Below are positions 1 through 9,139 of a stretch of 64,000 bases of DNA, piece by piece. The position numbers and the translations under genes are program-made. The DNA is from an uncultured bacterium. GTDB taxonomy: Bacteria; Planctomycetota; UBA1135; GCA-002686595. The notes beneath the pieces are model-generated. The model saw only the letters and a program-made list of their open reading frames with translations, made no database searches and had not been told where the DNA came from. Positions within the stretch are counted from its first letter, which is position 1; each line of letters opens with the position of its first letter. The stretch spans positions 124,001 to 188,000 of the forward strand of contig CALBMX010000033.1 of NCBI GenBank assembly GCA_937896235.1, written 5' to 3'.

Positions 1-648
1 AATGCACTTTTGATCGAGGCCGGTTACGGCCCTGGACAAAAACCTTTCCCGACGATGGAAGTACACTACAACACCAGTGAAGCGCACCGCGATATCGCTG
101 AGGTTGTCGCTCAAACTTGGCGCGACACCTTGGGCATTGACGCCCGGCTGCAAAACCAAGAGTGGAAGGTCTATCTCGACACGCAAAACAACTTGGACTT
201 TGACGTTTCGCGCTCGGCTTGGATCGGCGACTATCCGGATCCAAACACCTTCCTCGACATGTTTGTTACCGGTGGTGAGAACAACAAGACTGGCTGGGGA
301 AATCCCGAGTACGACCGCCTCATTCGCGAGTCCGCCTCCGAACCTGTGCCCGCTAAGCGCCTACAGATTCTGCACGACGCCGAAGCCATCTTGATGGACG
401 AGCTACCCATCATCCCCATCTACTTCTACGTGACCCAAAACATGGTCGCACCACGCCTCGGCGGCTTCTACGACAATATCCAAGACGAGCACTTCCCCAA
501 GTTTTTGTACTGGATGAACGATGAAGAGCTCGCCGCCAAACGCGCGGCCCAACCAGGCGTCTGGACTATCGTAAAGGACGTCGGACCATCCGAAGGACTA
601 TACGCTCCCAGCTGGACCGGCCCCGTCCCCATTCCGTCCAACAACTAG
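1..648 (+). CDS. Peptide ABC transporter substrate-binding protein, C-terminal part (5' end outside window)
   Basis: The frame is open from the first base, so only the last 215 residues of the protein are present. They match the C-terminal lobe of family 5 extracytoplasmic solute-binding proteins (OppA/DppA type): a WIGDYPDPNTFLDMF segment near residues 73-87 is the family's typical late motif, followed by GNPEYDRLI and a helical stretch leading to the hinge. The protein would bind peptides or similar ligands in the periplasm and deliver them to the permeases encoded directly downstream. The stop codon lies 6 bases before the next gene, so it is in the same operon. The ligand cannot be judged from this part. 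The identification of the family is firm because the OppB, OppC, OppD and OppF genes follow in order. Confidence 0.93.
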   Translation, partial: NALLIEAGYGPGQKPFPTMEVHYNTSEAHRDIAEVVAQTWRDTLGIDARLQNQEWKVYLDTQNNLDFDVSRSAWIGDYPDPNTFLDMFVTGGENNKTGWGNPEYDRLIRESASEPVPAKRLQILHDAEAILMDELPIIPIYFYVTQNMVAPRLGGFYDNIQDEHFPKFLYWMNDEELAAKRAAQPGVWTIVKDVGPSEGLYAPSWTGPVPIPSNN

Positions 649-654
649 AACTCC

Positions 655-1641
655 ATGCTCCGCTTTCTTCTACGACGGTTGATGTGGTTCGCCATCACGC
701 TCTTTTGCGTGGTCACGATCTCCTTCTTCATGATGCGCTCTGTGCGTGGCGGTCCCTTCGACGGGGAACGCGCGCTTGACCCGGCCATCGAGCGCAATAT
801 CAAGGCGCGCTATCACCTCGATTGGTCTCTTCCCAAACAATACTTCCAGTACATCGGTCCGCTCAATTTGGACGAGCACCGAGCCGAGCTCTTTGGAGGT
901 GACGGCGCCAAGCCATTTGGCGGAGTCCTCACTCTCGAGTTCGGACCATCTTTCAAATACAAAGACTTCACGGTCGATCAGATCATCTCGCAAAGTTTGC
1001 CGATCTCCGCTCTCTTGGGCATGGTCGCCATGATGTGGGCCCTGGCCCTTGGAGTCTCTGCGGGCATTGCCTCAGCCCTCAAACGAGGTAGTCGCTTGGA
1101 CCTTGCAATGAGGATCGCCGCGACCGGAGGAATCGCCTTACCCAACTTTGTAATCGCGGGCTTCCTGATCATCTTCTTTGTGTTCATGTTGCCGCTACTT
1201 CCCGTCGCGGGGTGGGGTTCGGTGAAGCACATGCTGCTACCCGGATTTGCCCTAGGGGCACCGTATGCGGCCTACATTGCCCGATTGACGCGAACGGGGA
1301 TGCTCGAGGTCCTCTCCCAAGACCACATTCGAACCGCGCATGCTAAAGGCCTTGCGCCCAAGACTGTGATCATGCGCCACGCTCTCAAAGGTGGGCTTTT
1401 ACCCGTCGTCTCCTACCTCGGCCCAGCGATCGCCGGCGTCCTTACGGGAAGCCTAGTCATCGAGAAAATCTTTAAGATCCCGGGGCTTGGAACACACTTC
1501 ATCAACAGCGCTCTCAACCGCGACTACACCCTTGCGATGGGTGTGACTATTCTCTTCACGGTCCTGATCTACAGCATGAATATGATTGTTGACTTGGCCT
1601 ATACGATGCTCGATCCCCGCATCGACCTGGAGGACATGTAA
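655..1641 (+). CDS. Peptide ABC transporter permease, OppB/DppB family
   Basis: A 328-residue inner-membrane protein of normal OppB length. It opens with a transmembrane helix (about residues 8-28), has a periplasmic loop to about residue 110, and then a bundle of hydrophobic helices. The cytoplasmic coupling helix is visible as HIRTAHAKGLAPKTVIMRHA, which is the EAA-loop signature of binding-protein-dependent permeases. The C-terminal LDPRIDLEDM is also typical of the family. It would pair with the OppC-type permease encoded 3 bases downstream to form the translocation channel. No clear Shine-Dalgarno sequence precedes the ATG, and translation may be coupled to the preceding gene. Confidence in the family is high; the transported substrate is inferred only as peptide-like. 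Confidence 0.95.
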   Translation: MLRFLLRRLMWFAITLFCVVTISFFMMRSVRGGPFDGERALDPAIERNIKARYHLDWSLPKQYFQYIGPLNLDEHRAELFGGDGAKPFGGVLTLEFGPSFKYKDFTVDQIISQSLPISALLGMVAMMWALALGVSAGIASALKRGSRLDLAMRIAATGGIALPNFVIAGFLIIFFVFMLPLLPVAGWGSVKHMLLPGFALGAPYAAYIARLTRTGMLEVLSQDHIRTAHAKGLAPKTVIMRHALKGGLLPVVSYLGPAIAGVLTGSLVIEKIFKIPGLGTHFINSALNRDYTLAMGVTILFTVLIYSMNMIVDLAYTMLDPRIDLEDM

Positions 1642-1644
1642 GCT

Positions 1645-3612
1645 ATGGCCTCACCTAAAGACAGCCGCTGGCAATTTGGCTCCGGCAATATGGAGAGACT
1701 TCTCAGTGAAGTTGCCGCCCACAAAGGGGAGAGCCTTTGGCAGGACGCTTGGCGGAGATTGCGACGCAACCGAGCTGCATTCTATTCGCTAGTTTTCTTG
1801 ATCCTGTTTGGAGTCACCTCCTATCTCGCACCCCTTCTCCCCATCGCCAGCCCGATGGCGCTCACCCTGCAAGAGGAGCCACAGCCACCCTCTTGGCCAT
1901 GGGACAATACAAACCTAGAGACCTCGCCCGGCGCGCGCGCCACAGGCACTGTTGGCTCCGTTCTCAATAACGGCTGGCGGCATCGCTCGGTGGTGATGTT
2001 TACAAGTGAAGGAGGCGTTCTGGACAGTGTCGAGGCTGAGCTCTCCGAAATGGTCGAAGAAGTCTCGGGGCGAACGACGGCGGTCAACCGTATCGAAGCC
2101 AAAGCAGGCAAACCCGCCCAGCTCTTCTTCGCCATCCCTAATCGCAGAGATGACACACCCCGCACCGATTGGGCCGACACCGGAAACACCGGCGAGGTCA
2201 CCTTCCTGCGCGCAGAGGACAAGGCTTGGTTAGTCCTCGACCTCCCTATAGATGAGACACTCTTCAACTCTTGGTCCACGGTGGTCTCCGGTTACGACGG
2301 CAGCATCTACTTCGGCACAGAGGCGGGCGATGATGCAGGCATTCGCTTTCGATTCCGCCTCTCCGAGCGCTTTGCAGGGACGGTCGTTGGGCTAACCCTC
2401 AATGGTCGCGCACTAAGTGCGGACGGCTCGATCAATGACTTAGAATTGGCCGAACCCGTCATCGCCCCACTCGAGTGGGATGGAGCAGAAAAAGAGGGTG
2501 ACACCCCCGAAGTTCCAGCTGCACTTGCCTCCATTGCCGATGCACCGATTGAAGAGCCGACTGCCGACATCTTGGCCAAGTTTGGCAAAGATGAGTTTTT
2601 GCTTTTACGCGGTTCCGAACTTGAAGAGGACACAAGAGTTGTCGTTCAGTCCGGAGCTAGCGACCGCACTTTATTCGTCCGCACAAGAGTAGACGCCTTC
2701 GAGCAGCAGGGTACGTTTCACAATGACCTAAAACGGCAGATTGGGACCGCTCTACAGGGGTTATCCCTATCTGACGGTGCTACGGCATCCCTGCTCGATG
2801 TAGAGATCGAGAATGGCTATTGGGAGCTTGGCACGATTGATCAAGCCATGCTCTCCGCGCGCGCGGCCATGTTCGGCCTGTGGCAAACCGGTAACTGGAT
2901 GGGGACGGACTCCAAGGGTCGCGACATTTTTGCTCGCATCGTTTGGGGAAGCCGGACGAGCCTGCTCGTCGCGTTGATCGCAACACTCTGTAGCCTCATC
3001 ATCGGTGTAACCTACGGCGCTTTCTCCGGCTATATTGGCGGCAAGACCGACAACGCAATGATGCGTTTCGTCGACATCCTCTACTCGCTGCCCTTCATCT
3101 TCGTGGTCATCTTCCTGATCACGCTCATGAACGAGTACAAGGTCGAACTTGAAGACAACTTCGGAGTCGAACGCGAACAAGTATTCTACTTGGTCATCGG
3201 AGCCATTTACTGGTTGACGATGGCCAGGGTCGTTCGCGGCCAGGTCCTCTCGCTCAAGAACTCCGAATTCATCGAAGCCGCCAAAGTTCTTGGTGCATCG
3301 ACCCCGCGTATCTTGTTTGTGCACCTGGTGCCCAATGTACTCTCCATCGTGATTGTCTACCTGACCCTCACGATCCCGGCGGTGATGCTTTTTGAGGCGT
3401 TCCTCTCCTTCCTCGGGCTGGGAATCGAACCCCCCAAAGTGAGTTGGGGTACTTTGGCTGTCGATGGCACAGAAGCTATCAACCCACTCAAAATTTTCTG
3501 GTGGCTAGTCTTCTTCCCCGCCATGGCGATGGGCTCGACCCTACTCGCTCTCAACATTCTCGGCGACGGACTGCGCGACGCCCTCGACCCCAAACTGCGG
3601 GGGAAAGACTAA
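1645..3612 (+). CDS. OppC-type ABC transporter permease with a giant extracytoplasmic insert
   Basis: At 655 residues this is about twice the usual OppC length of roughly 300. Residues 1-65 give the cytoplasmic N-terminus and first transmembrane helix (about 45-65). The conserved MGTDSKGRDIFAR motif, normally near residue 80-100, starts at residue 419 and is followed by a normal permease domain with an EAA loop (EFIEAAKVLGASTPRILFVH). Residues about 66-418 are therefore an insert of roughly 320-350 residues. Its position between TM1 and the GTD motif puts it outside the membrane. It is rich in acidic residues and predicted beta-strand, and I recognise no domain in it. It could act as a docking or ligand-handling domain, but this is inference. 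The stop codon overlaps the next start as TAATG. Confidence 0.93.
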   Translation: MASPKDSRWQFGSGNMERLLSEVAAHKGESLWQDAWRRLRRNRAAFYSLVFLILFGVTSYLAPLLPIASPMALTLQEEPQPPSWPWDNTNLETSPGARATGTVGSVLNNGWRHRSVVMFTSEGGVLDSVEAELSEMVEEVSGRTTAVNRIEAKAGKPAQLFFAIPNRRDDTPRTDWADTGNTGEVTFLRAEDKAWLVLDLPIDETLFNSWSTVVSGYDGSIYFGTEAGDDAGIRFRFRLSERFAGTVVGLTLNGRALSADGSINDLELAEPVIAPLEWDGAEKEGDTPEVPAALASIADAPIEEPTADILAKFGKDEFLLLRGSELEEDTRVVVQSGASDRTLFVRTRVDAFEQQGTFHNDLKRQIGTALQGLSLSDGATASLLDVEIENGYWELGTIDQAMLSARAAMFGLWQTGNWMGTDSKGRDIFARIVWGSRTSLLVALIATLCSLIIGVTYGAFSGYIGGKTDNAMMRFVDILYSLPFIFVVIFLITLMNEYKVELEDNFGVEREQVFYLVIGAIYWLTMARVVRGQVLSLKNSEFIEAAKVLGASTPRILFVHLVPNVLSIVIVYLTLTIPAVMLFEAFLSFLGLGIEPPKVSWGTLAVDGTEAINPLKIFWWLVFFPAMAMGSTLLALNILGDGLRDALDPKLRGKD

Positions 3613-5105
3613 TGGCTCTCCTTGACGTCAAGAATCTACGGGTTCGTTTCGAGACACACCACGGCGTTGTCAATGCTGTAGACGGTGTCTCCTTTTATCT
3701 AGAAGAGGGCGAGACCCTTGGCCTCGTCGGTGAATCCGGCTCTGGCAAATCAGTGACCAACCTCGCGTTGATGGGATTGATCCCTTCACCTCCCGGCATC
3801 GTCACCGCGGAGAGTGTTCGCTTCGGTAATAAGGACTTGCTCAAGTTGCCGGACGAAGAGCTCCGGAAGATCCGCGGCAACGAAATCGCGATGATCTTCC
3901 AAGATCCGATGACGAGCCTGAATCCGCTGCTCACCATCGATCGCCAGCTCACCGAGGTTCTGCAACTACACAAAGGGCTAAGCCGCTCTGAAGCGCGCAA
4001 ACTGTGTATTGAAGGCCTTGGAGACGTCGGGATCCCCAATCCTGAAGGTCGGATGGCAGCCTATCCCCATGAACTTTCGGGGGGAATGCGTCAGCGCGTG
4101 ATGATCGCTATGGGACTTCTCTGCAAGCCCAAGCTGCTCATTGCCGATGAGCCGACAACGGCACTCGATGTCACGATCCAGGCGCAGATCCTCGAGTTGA
4201 TGAAGGATCTTCAGGAGAAGCACGGAACCGCGATCATTTTGGTTACGCACGACCTCGGCGTCGTCGCCGGCATGACCGATCGAATCAACGTGATGTACGC
4301 GGGAAGGCTTTCCGAGACGGGCCCCTGTGAAGACCTCTTTGCAAGACCCCTCCATCCGTACACTAGAGGCCTGCTCGCCTCAATCCCCACCTTGGAAGGG
4401 AACCCGGACGACCCCCTGTACTCTATCCCCGGCACTCCACCGGACCTTGCTGACCTTCCCAAAGGGTGCTCATTTGCACCTCGTTGTGACAAGAAGACAG
4501 CCGCCTGTGAAGAAGATGCTCCGGCCCTCAAAGTCTTCCAAGATGAGGTCACGGGGATGCAGCGCAGAGTCGCCTGCTTCGAGGTCTCGACCAAAGGGTT
4601 CGACCCGAACCGGGCCCTTTTCGAACAGCTAGAGAGGCAAGAGCAAGAGGGGCATAAATCCACGTCCCTTGTGTGGACGGCCAAGGACTCCAAAAAGGCG
4701 GTACCCGCAATTGATGAGGCCGAGAGCGAGGATGTCCCCAGCATCTTCATGCCGGACAACCATGGGGATGATGATCCCGTCGCGGAAGTCGCAAGCGAGC
4801 CCGATCCCGTCGCGGGCCCTGAGCTCGCAGAGGACTCGGATGCTCCACTGTTTCCTCCCATGGACGAACGGTCCGAGCTAGCACCCGAACCGGAGTCCTC
4901 CGACAAGCAAGACACTGACTCCGAGGCCCCCTTGTTTCCGCCCATGGACGAAGCTCTCGAGTTCAAGCCTGAACTCGAAGAAGAGCCCGCTGGAGGGCCA
5001 CTCGCCATGGACTCTCCCGACTTGGGCGAGACCGACGATGACTCGGACTGGAAATGGATTGGTCAAGATCCCGAGAACGACGAAGAGGATAAGAACAAAG
5101 CATGA
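3612..5105 (+). CDS. Peptide ABC transporter ATP-binding protein, OppD family, with acidic C-terminal tail
   Basis: 497 residues. The first 260 form a complete ATPase: Walker A GESGSGKS (40-47), Q-loop FQDPMTS, signature LSGGMRQR (155-162), Walker B LLIADE (175-180) and the H-loop histidine in VTHDL. Residues 260-325 are the OppD/DppD C-terminal region with the cysteine pattern C286, C292, C299, C322, which in relatives binds an Fe-S cluster. Residues about 335-497 are an extra tail, very rich in Asp, Glu and Pro, in which APLFPPMDE occurs twice (411-419 and 439-447). The ATG at 3612 was chosen because it overlaps the OppC stop (TAATG) and places Walker A at the normal distance; an upstream in-frame start at 3444 lies inside oppC and is unlikely. 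The function of the tail is unknown. Confidence 0.94.
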   Translation: MALLDVKNLRVRFETHHGVVNAVDGVSFYLEEGETLGLVGESGSGKSVTNLALMGLIPSPPGIVTAESVRFGNKDLLKLPDEELRKIRGNEIAMIFQDPMTSLNPLLTIDRQLTEVLQLHKGLSRSEARKLCIEGLGDVGIPNPEGRMAAYPHELSGGMRQRVMIAMGLLCKPKLLIADEPTTALDVTIQAQILELMKDLQEKHGTAIILVTHDLGVVAGMTDRINVMYAGRLSETGPCEDLFARPLHPYTRGLLASIPTLEGNPDDPLYSIPGTPPDLADLPKGCSFAPRCDKKTAACEEDAPALKVFQDEVTGMQRRVACFEVSTKGFDPNRALFEQLERQEQEGHKSTSLVWTAKDSKKAVPAIDEAESEDVPSIFMPDNHGDDDPVAEVASEPDPVAGPELAEDSDAPLFPPMDERSELAPEPESSDKQDTDSEAPLFPPMDEALEFKPELEEEPAGGPLAMDSPDLGETDDDSDWKWIGQDPENDEEDKNKA

Positions 5106-6103
5106 GCACTCCCCTTCTTGAGGTCAAAGACCTCCACAAGCACTTCCCAATCGGAAGCGTCGGATTTAGCGGCAAGCCCAAGCAGCTTCTGCATGCGGTA
5201 GATGGTGTGTCCTTCAGTCTGGAGCGCGGAGAGACTCTAGGTTTGGTTGGAGAGTCCGGCTGTGGAAAGTCGACAGCAGCGCGGGCCATCGTCGGCTTGC
5301 ACCCTGCGACATCGGGCTCGATCAAGTTTGAAGGCCACGAGCTCGCGGGTGGATCCACGAGAGATTGGATGCCTTACAGACGGCGCATGCAGATGATCTT
5401 TCAGGATCCATATGCAAGCCTAGATCCACGCCAAACGGTGGGTTCGATCCTCACAGAGCCCCTTAAGATTCACGGCATGGGACGCCCCTCTTGGCGAAAA
5501 ACGCGGACGATGGAGCTGCTCGAAGCGGTCGGGCTTAATCCTCGGCACATCCACCGCTATCCACACGAGTTCTCGGGTGGACAGAGGCAGCGTATCGGGA
5601 TCGCTCGGGCCCTCGCCCTAGAGCCGGATCTGATCATCTGTGACGAGCCCGTCAGCGCGCTGGACGTCTCGATTCAGGCCCAGGTCATCAACCTGCTAGA
5701 AGAGCTACAAGAGCGCTTCAACTTGGCCTACCTATTTATCGCGCACGACCTCGCCGTAGTGCGGCACATTTGCAAGCGCGTCGCTGTCATGTACCTTGGT
5801 CGGATCGTCGAGATCGCCGATCGCGACGATCTATTCGCAGACCCTCAACACCCTTATACGCGCTCTCTCCTGTCGGCGATCCCCCATCCCGATCCTATTC
5901 GAGAGCGCAACCGTGAGCGTATCGTCCTGCAAGGTGACGTCCCCTCGCCGCTGAACCCGCCCTCTGGATGCTCCTTTCACCCACGCTGCCCAGAGATCGA
6001 TGGCGTTCCAGGTGACAGCTGCAAAACCATTGTGCCCATCCTCCAGAAACTGAGCGAAACGGAGACGCGACAAGCTTCCTGCCATTTGACATGTCCAAGG
6101 TAG
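5102..6103 (+). CDS. Peptide ABC transporter ATP-binding protein, OppF family
   Basis: 333 residues, the normal length for OppF/DppF. Walker A is GESGCGKST (50-58), the signature is FSGGQRQR (about 157-164), Walker B is LIICDEP (about 177-183), and the C-terminal domain has the CSFHPRC cysteine motif. It would form the second nucleotide-binding subunit with the OppD protein. Its start overlaps the oppD stop as ATGA, and its own 3' end overlaps the next gene by 13 bases. The whole set from the binding protein to this gene looks like one transcript. No odd residues were noticed in the catalytic motifs. Confidence 0.95.
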   Translation: MSTPLLEVKDLHKHFPIGSVGFSGKPKQLLHAVDGVSFSLERGETLGLVGESGCGKSTAARAIVGLHPATSGSIKFEGHELAGGSTRDWMPYRRRMQMIFQDPYASLDPRQTVGSILTEPLKIHGMGRPSWRKTRTMELLEAVGLNPRHIHRYPHEFSGGQRQRIGIARALALEPDLIICDEPVSALDVSIQAQVINLLEELQERFNLAYLFIAHDLAVVRHICKRVAVMYLGRIVEIADRDDLFADPQHPYTRSLLSAIPHPDPIRERNRERIVLQGDVPSPLNPPSGCSFHPRCPEIDGVPGDSCKTIVPILQKLSETETRQASCHLTCPR

Positions 6104-8760
6104 GAGTCACCTCTCTCGCCCTGATCACGTCCTTCTTTTGCCAGGCGGTGTTTGCCCAGAACGGCGATCAGGCGGGCGAGGTTCAACCCGAAATCGACCG
6201 CAACTTCGAGGTCCCCGCCGCCCCCATTTTAAGTCCGCTCGAAGAGCTTGCAACTTTTCGCCTGCCTTCCGGATACACGATCGAGCTCTGCGCCTCGGAC
6301 CCCCTCGTTCACGACCCCGTCGACATCTCCTTTGACTCCCAAGGAAAGCTTTGGGTCGTCGAGATGCGCGGACTGATGCCCGATGCCGACGGCAAAGGTG
6401 AGCTCGATCCGGTCGGCTCCATCGCGACCCTAACCGACGTCGATGGCGACGGTTTCTTTGAGGCGCGAACGACCTTCGCAGACGGTCTCGTCCTGCCGCG
6501 CGGGATCTGCCACGGGTTCGGTGGAGTCATCGCCGTTCTCCCTCCTGAGCTTGTGTGGATGCGGGATCGCGACGGCGATGGGCGCGCAGACGAGACCGTT
6601 GTAATCGATGAGGGCGGCAGCTTCTTGGCGGGCCTCTCCAACCCGGAGCACGCTCCTAACGCTCCTCGAATAGGACTCGATAACTGGCTCTATTTGGCGA
6701 ATCACAGCTGGCGGTATCGTTTGGTTGGTGACACCTGGGAGCGCTCTCCCGTTCCGCGTCGTGGCCAATGGGGCCTTGGTCAAGACAACTGGGGCCGCCA
6801 AGTTTACAACTATAACTCCACGCCGCTACACGGCGATCGCGTGCCTCCCCACTACACCACGCGCAACAGCGCTCTTGGGACGGCCCAGGGCACTGGAGCC
6901 TCGCTCCTTGGCGACACGACTACGCTCTCTAGACGGCTCAATACAGGCGTCAACCGCGGCTATCGCAAGGAGACACTTCGCGAAGATGGACGGCTCGCCA
7001 ACTACACGGCTGCCTGTGGGCCCGCGGTTTTTCGAGGAACGGCACTCGCTCCGTCCGACCTGGGCTCAACCTTTGTCTGCGAACCCTCGGCAAACCTGAT
7101 TCGGCGCAATGGAATGAAGGAGTCCTATGGCCGTGTCTCCGGTGAGGCGATCCGCGACGAGTTCGATTTCTTGACGAGTACCGATGAACGTTTTCGGCCA
7201 GTCAACCTGTCGAACGGTCCTGACGGCGCCCTCTATGTCGTCGACCTGTATCGCGGCATATTGCAGCACCGCGTCTTCCTTACGAGCTATCTGCGCCGCC
7301 AGATCGAAGAGCGCGGCCTCGACAAGGGCATCGGCTTGGGCCGGATTTGGCGCATTACTCACGAGGATGGCGAGCGCACTACCGACCGCCCCCTGTCCGA
7401 GCTTGCTCCCCACGAGCTGATTGCCGCGCTGGGCTCTCCGAATGGATGGAGGCGCAGTGCTGCCCAGAAGCTCCTCTTGGAGGCCGGTCAACAGGCGCTG
7501 CTCTCCGCTTGGAAAGGGCCGTCAAACATCGCGCCGGGGCTCGCGTCGGATTCACCCGAAGCCGGCCGCGCAGATTTCCTTTGGCGCACCTACCCCAACT
7601 CTTTTCAAGCCTTGCGCTCGCTCTTCTTGGAGGGCTCCGACTTCGAACGACTCCATGCTGGATGGACTCTGGCAGGTCTAGATATGGCCGAGGATGGCGA
7701 CCTAGAGGCGGCCCTTCGGAACACGAAGAGCTCCCACCTTCTCGCGCAGTGGGTTCGACTTAGTGAGGGCGCCCGTAGTGCCGGTCACATCGCCGCGTGG
7801 GACCTGCTCGCTTCCAAGTCGCAGGCCACCTTTGACCAGAGGGACGCCTCCCTTGTCTTCTGGCAGCTCGCCCAAAGTCTTGGCGAGCGCCCCCCCACGG
7901 ACAATCTGGGAGACCCCGCTTTGTCCGCACACTCAGACGACCCGCTCGCGCTAGCGCCAACTCTCCTCCGAGGCCGTGAAGCGGATCCCATTTTGCGTGA
8001 GGGCTTGCTCTCCGGACTGGCAAGACGTGAGCTTGACCTGTTGGAGTGGCTCTGCCCCAGCTCACCAGAGCAACCCCACGAGAGCTCGACCTTTGCTTTC
8101 CCCAGAACGGTGGAAGACATCGGCCGCATAGTGGCGAAGCGCGCCGATTGGCAAGAGTACGAGCGACTTTTCGAGTTCGCCAATTCCCTCTTTGAGTCCA
8201 ATCCAAAGCTGGAGAGGCCGGGCGCTGTCCCCCTACTCCGCGGCTTCGCCCGCGCGCTCACCCAAAGAGCTCCCGAGCCCTTCCCAAGCACGAAACCCAT
8301 AGGGCTTGCCAGGTTGCTCGTTCATCCTTCCGATCCCCTTCGAGCTTTGGCCATCGAGATCGACTCCAAGCTCGTTTTTGATGGAAGCAAGACCGCTGCA
8401 GATGACGCTGAGTCCGCCGACTATTCCGCTGCGCTGATCCGTGGCGAGGCCGTCTACCAGATCAGTTGCATCGCTTGCCACCAAACAGACGGGCGTGGAA
8501 TCGAAGGCTTAGCCCCCCCTTTGGGCGATCCGGCCTGGCTTGGAAGGTCCGACAAGGAGCTCATCAAGATTGTCCTTGAGGGACTTTCTGGCGAGATCCA
8601 AGTCGAAGGCAAGACCTGGAATCTCTTGATGCCGCCCTGGGCGCACCTCGGCGACGAACAGATCGCCGACGTCTTGACCTACGTCCTTTGGACTTTTGGG
8701 GCCGACACCAAAAATCCCAGATCGATCTCGGCTGCAGCGGTACAAACCGAGCGCCCTTAG
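6091..8760 (+). CDS. PVC-type dehydrogenase-propeller/cytochrome c protein (CxxCH), exported
   Basis: 889 residues beginning with a signal peptide (cleavage near AVFAQN). The N-terminal half resembles the PVC membrane-bound dehydrogenase propeller: [48 protein letters not shown] and GLGRIWRI are hallmark segments. A helical, HEAT-like middle follows. The last 110 residues are a class I cytochrome c domain with CIACH (C793, C796, H797) and a likely axial Met in LLMPPWA. The family is abundant in Planctomycetota and presumed to oxidise sugars or alcohols in the periplasm; the substrate here is unknown. The ATG overlaps oppF by 13 bases, so expression should be tied to the transporter, suggesting uptake and oxidation of related material, which is inference. 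Confidence 0.9.
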   Translation: MSKVGVTSLALITSFFCQAVFAQNGDQAGEVQPEIDRNFEVPAAPILSPLEELATFRLPSGYTIELCASDPLVHDPVDISFDSQGKLWVVEMRGLMPDADGKGELDPVGSIATLTDVDGDGFFEARTTFADGLVLPRGICHGFGGVIAVLPPELVWMRDRDGDGRADETVVIDEGGSFLAGLSNPEHAPNAPRIGLDNWLYLANHSWRYRLVGDTWERSPVPRRGQWGLGQDNWGRQVYNYNSTPLHGDRVPPHYTTRNSALGTAQGTGASLLGDTTTLSRRLNTGVNRGYRKETLREDGRLANYTAACGPAVFRGTALAPSDLGSTFVCEPSANLIRRNGMKESYGRVSGEAIRDEFDFLTSTDERFRPVNLSNGPDGALYVVDLYRGILQHRVFLTSYLRRQIEERGLDKGIGLGRIWRITHEDGERTTDRPLSELAPHELIAALGSPNGWRRSAAQKLLLEAGQQALLSAWKGPSNIAPGLASDSPEAGRADFLWRTYPNSFQALRSLFLEGSDFERLHAGWTLAGLDMAEDGDLEAALRNTKSSHLLAQWVRLSEGARSAGHIAAWDLLASKSQATFDQRDASLVFWQLAQSLGERPPTDNLGDPALSAHSDDPLALAPTLLRGREADPILREGLLSGLARRELDLLEWLCPSSPEQPHESSTFAFPRTVEDIGRIVAKRADWQEYERLFEFANSLFESNPKLERPGAVPLLRGFARALTQRAPEPFPSTKPIGLARLLVHPSDPLRALAIEIDSKLVFDGSKTAADDAESADYSAALIRGEAVYQISCIACHQTDGRGIEGLAPPLGDPAWLGRSDKELIKIVLEGLSGEIQVEGKTWNLLMPPWAHLGDEQIADVLTYVLWTFGADTKNPRSISAAAVQTERP

Positions 8761-9139
8761 CCCCGTCCTAGGGGAGGCGCGCGGTCAAGAACCATGGCTG
8801 GTCCCAGAACGGGTTTGGTCTTCGTGGAGAACCCTAGGCTATGGATCAAGATTCCGCGGAAGACCATCCACAGCCGAAAGGGTGCACCGAGGGGCGGCTA
8901 AAGATCCGATCGTCTTCTGAAGTACGAATCCATACCGCTCTAGATGCACATCGAAGACACGACTTAGGGGCCAATCTCGACAACCGCATCTTCTTCTCGC
9001 CACTTGACAGGTCGCGAGATTTGTCTCTGCAAAATCACCGAAAAAGCCTCTCCTTCTTCCGGACTAGGACAAGATATATAGATAGACACGATTCATAGTG
9101 GCCACACTCTACCGCTAAAAGCCTCTCCAACCTCCATCC
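8761..9139 (+). other. 379-base gap between the cytochrome gene and the radical SAM gene
   Basis: I see no gene here. The last 140 bases are AT-richer than the surroundings and contain TTGACA at 9004-9009 and an ATATATAG stretch near 9074, but no convincingly spaced promoter pair. A 12-base direct repeat, AAAAGCCTCTCC, occurs at 9042-9053 and 9117-9128, the second copy ending 11 bases before the next start codon. A 4-bp CCCC/GGGG inverted repeat just after the cytochrome stop is too weak to call a terminator. The promoter for the radical SAM gene probably lies in this region. Confidence 0.5.

Noticed and set aside
3444-3611. Upstream start giving OppD 56 more residues
   Set aside because: The extra part lies inside oppC in another frame and has no homology features; TAATG coupling at 3612 is a better start.
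4211-5008. A 265-codon minus-strand frame opposite the OppD acidic tail
   Set aside because: It is Ser-rich and simply mirrors the Asp/Glu-rich codons of the tail.
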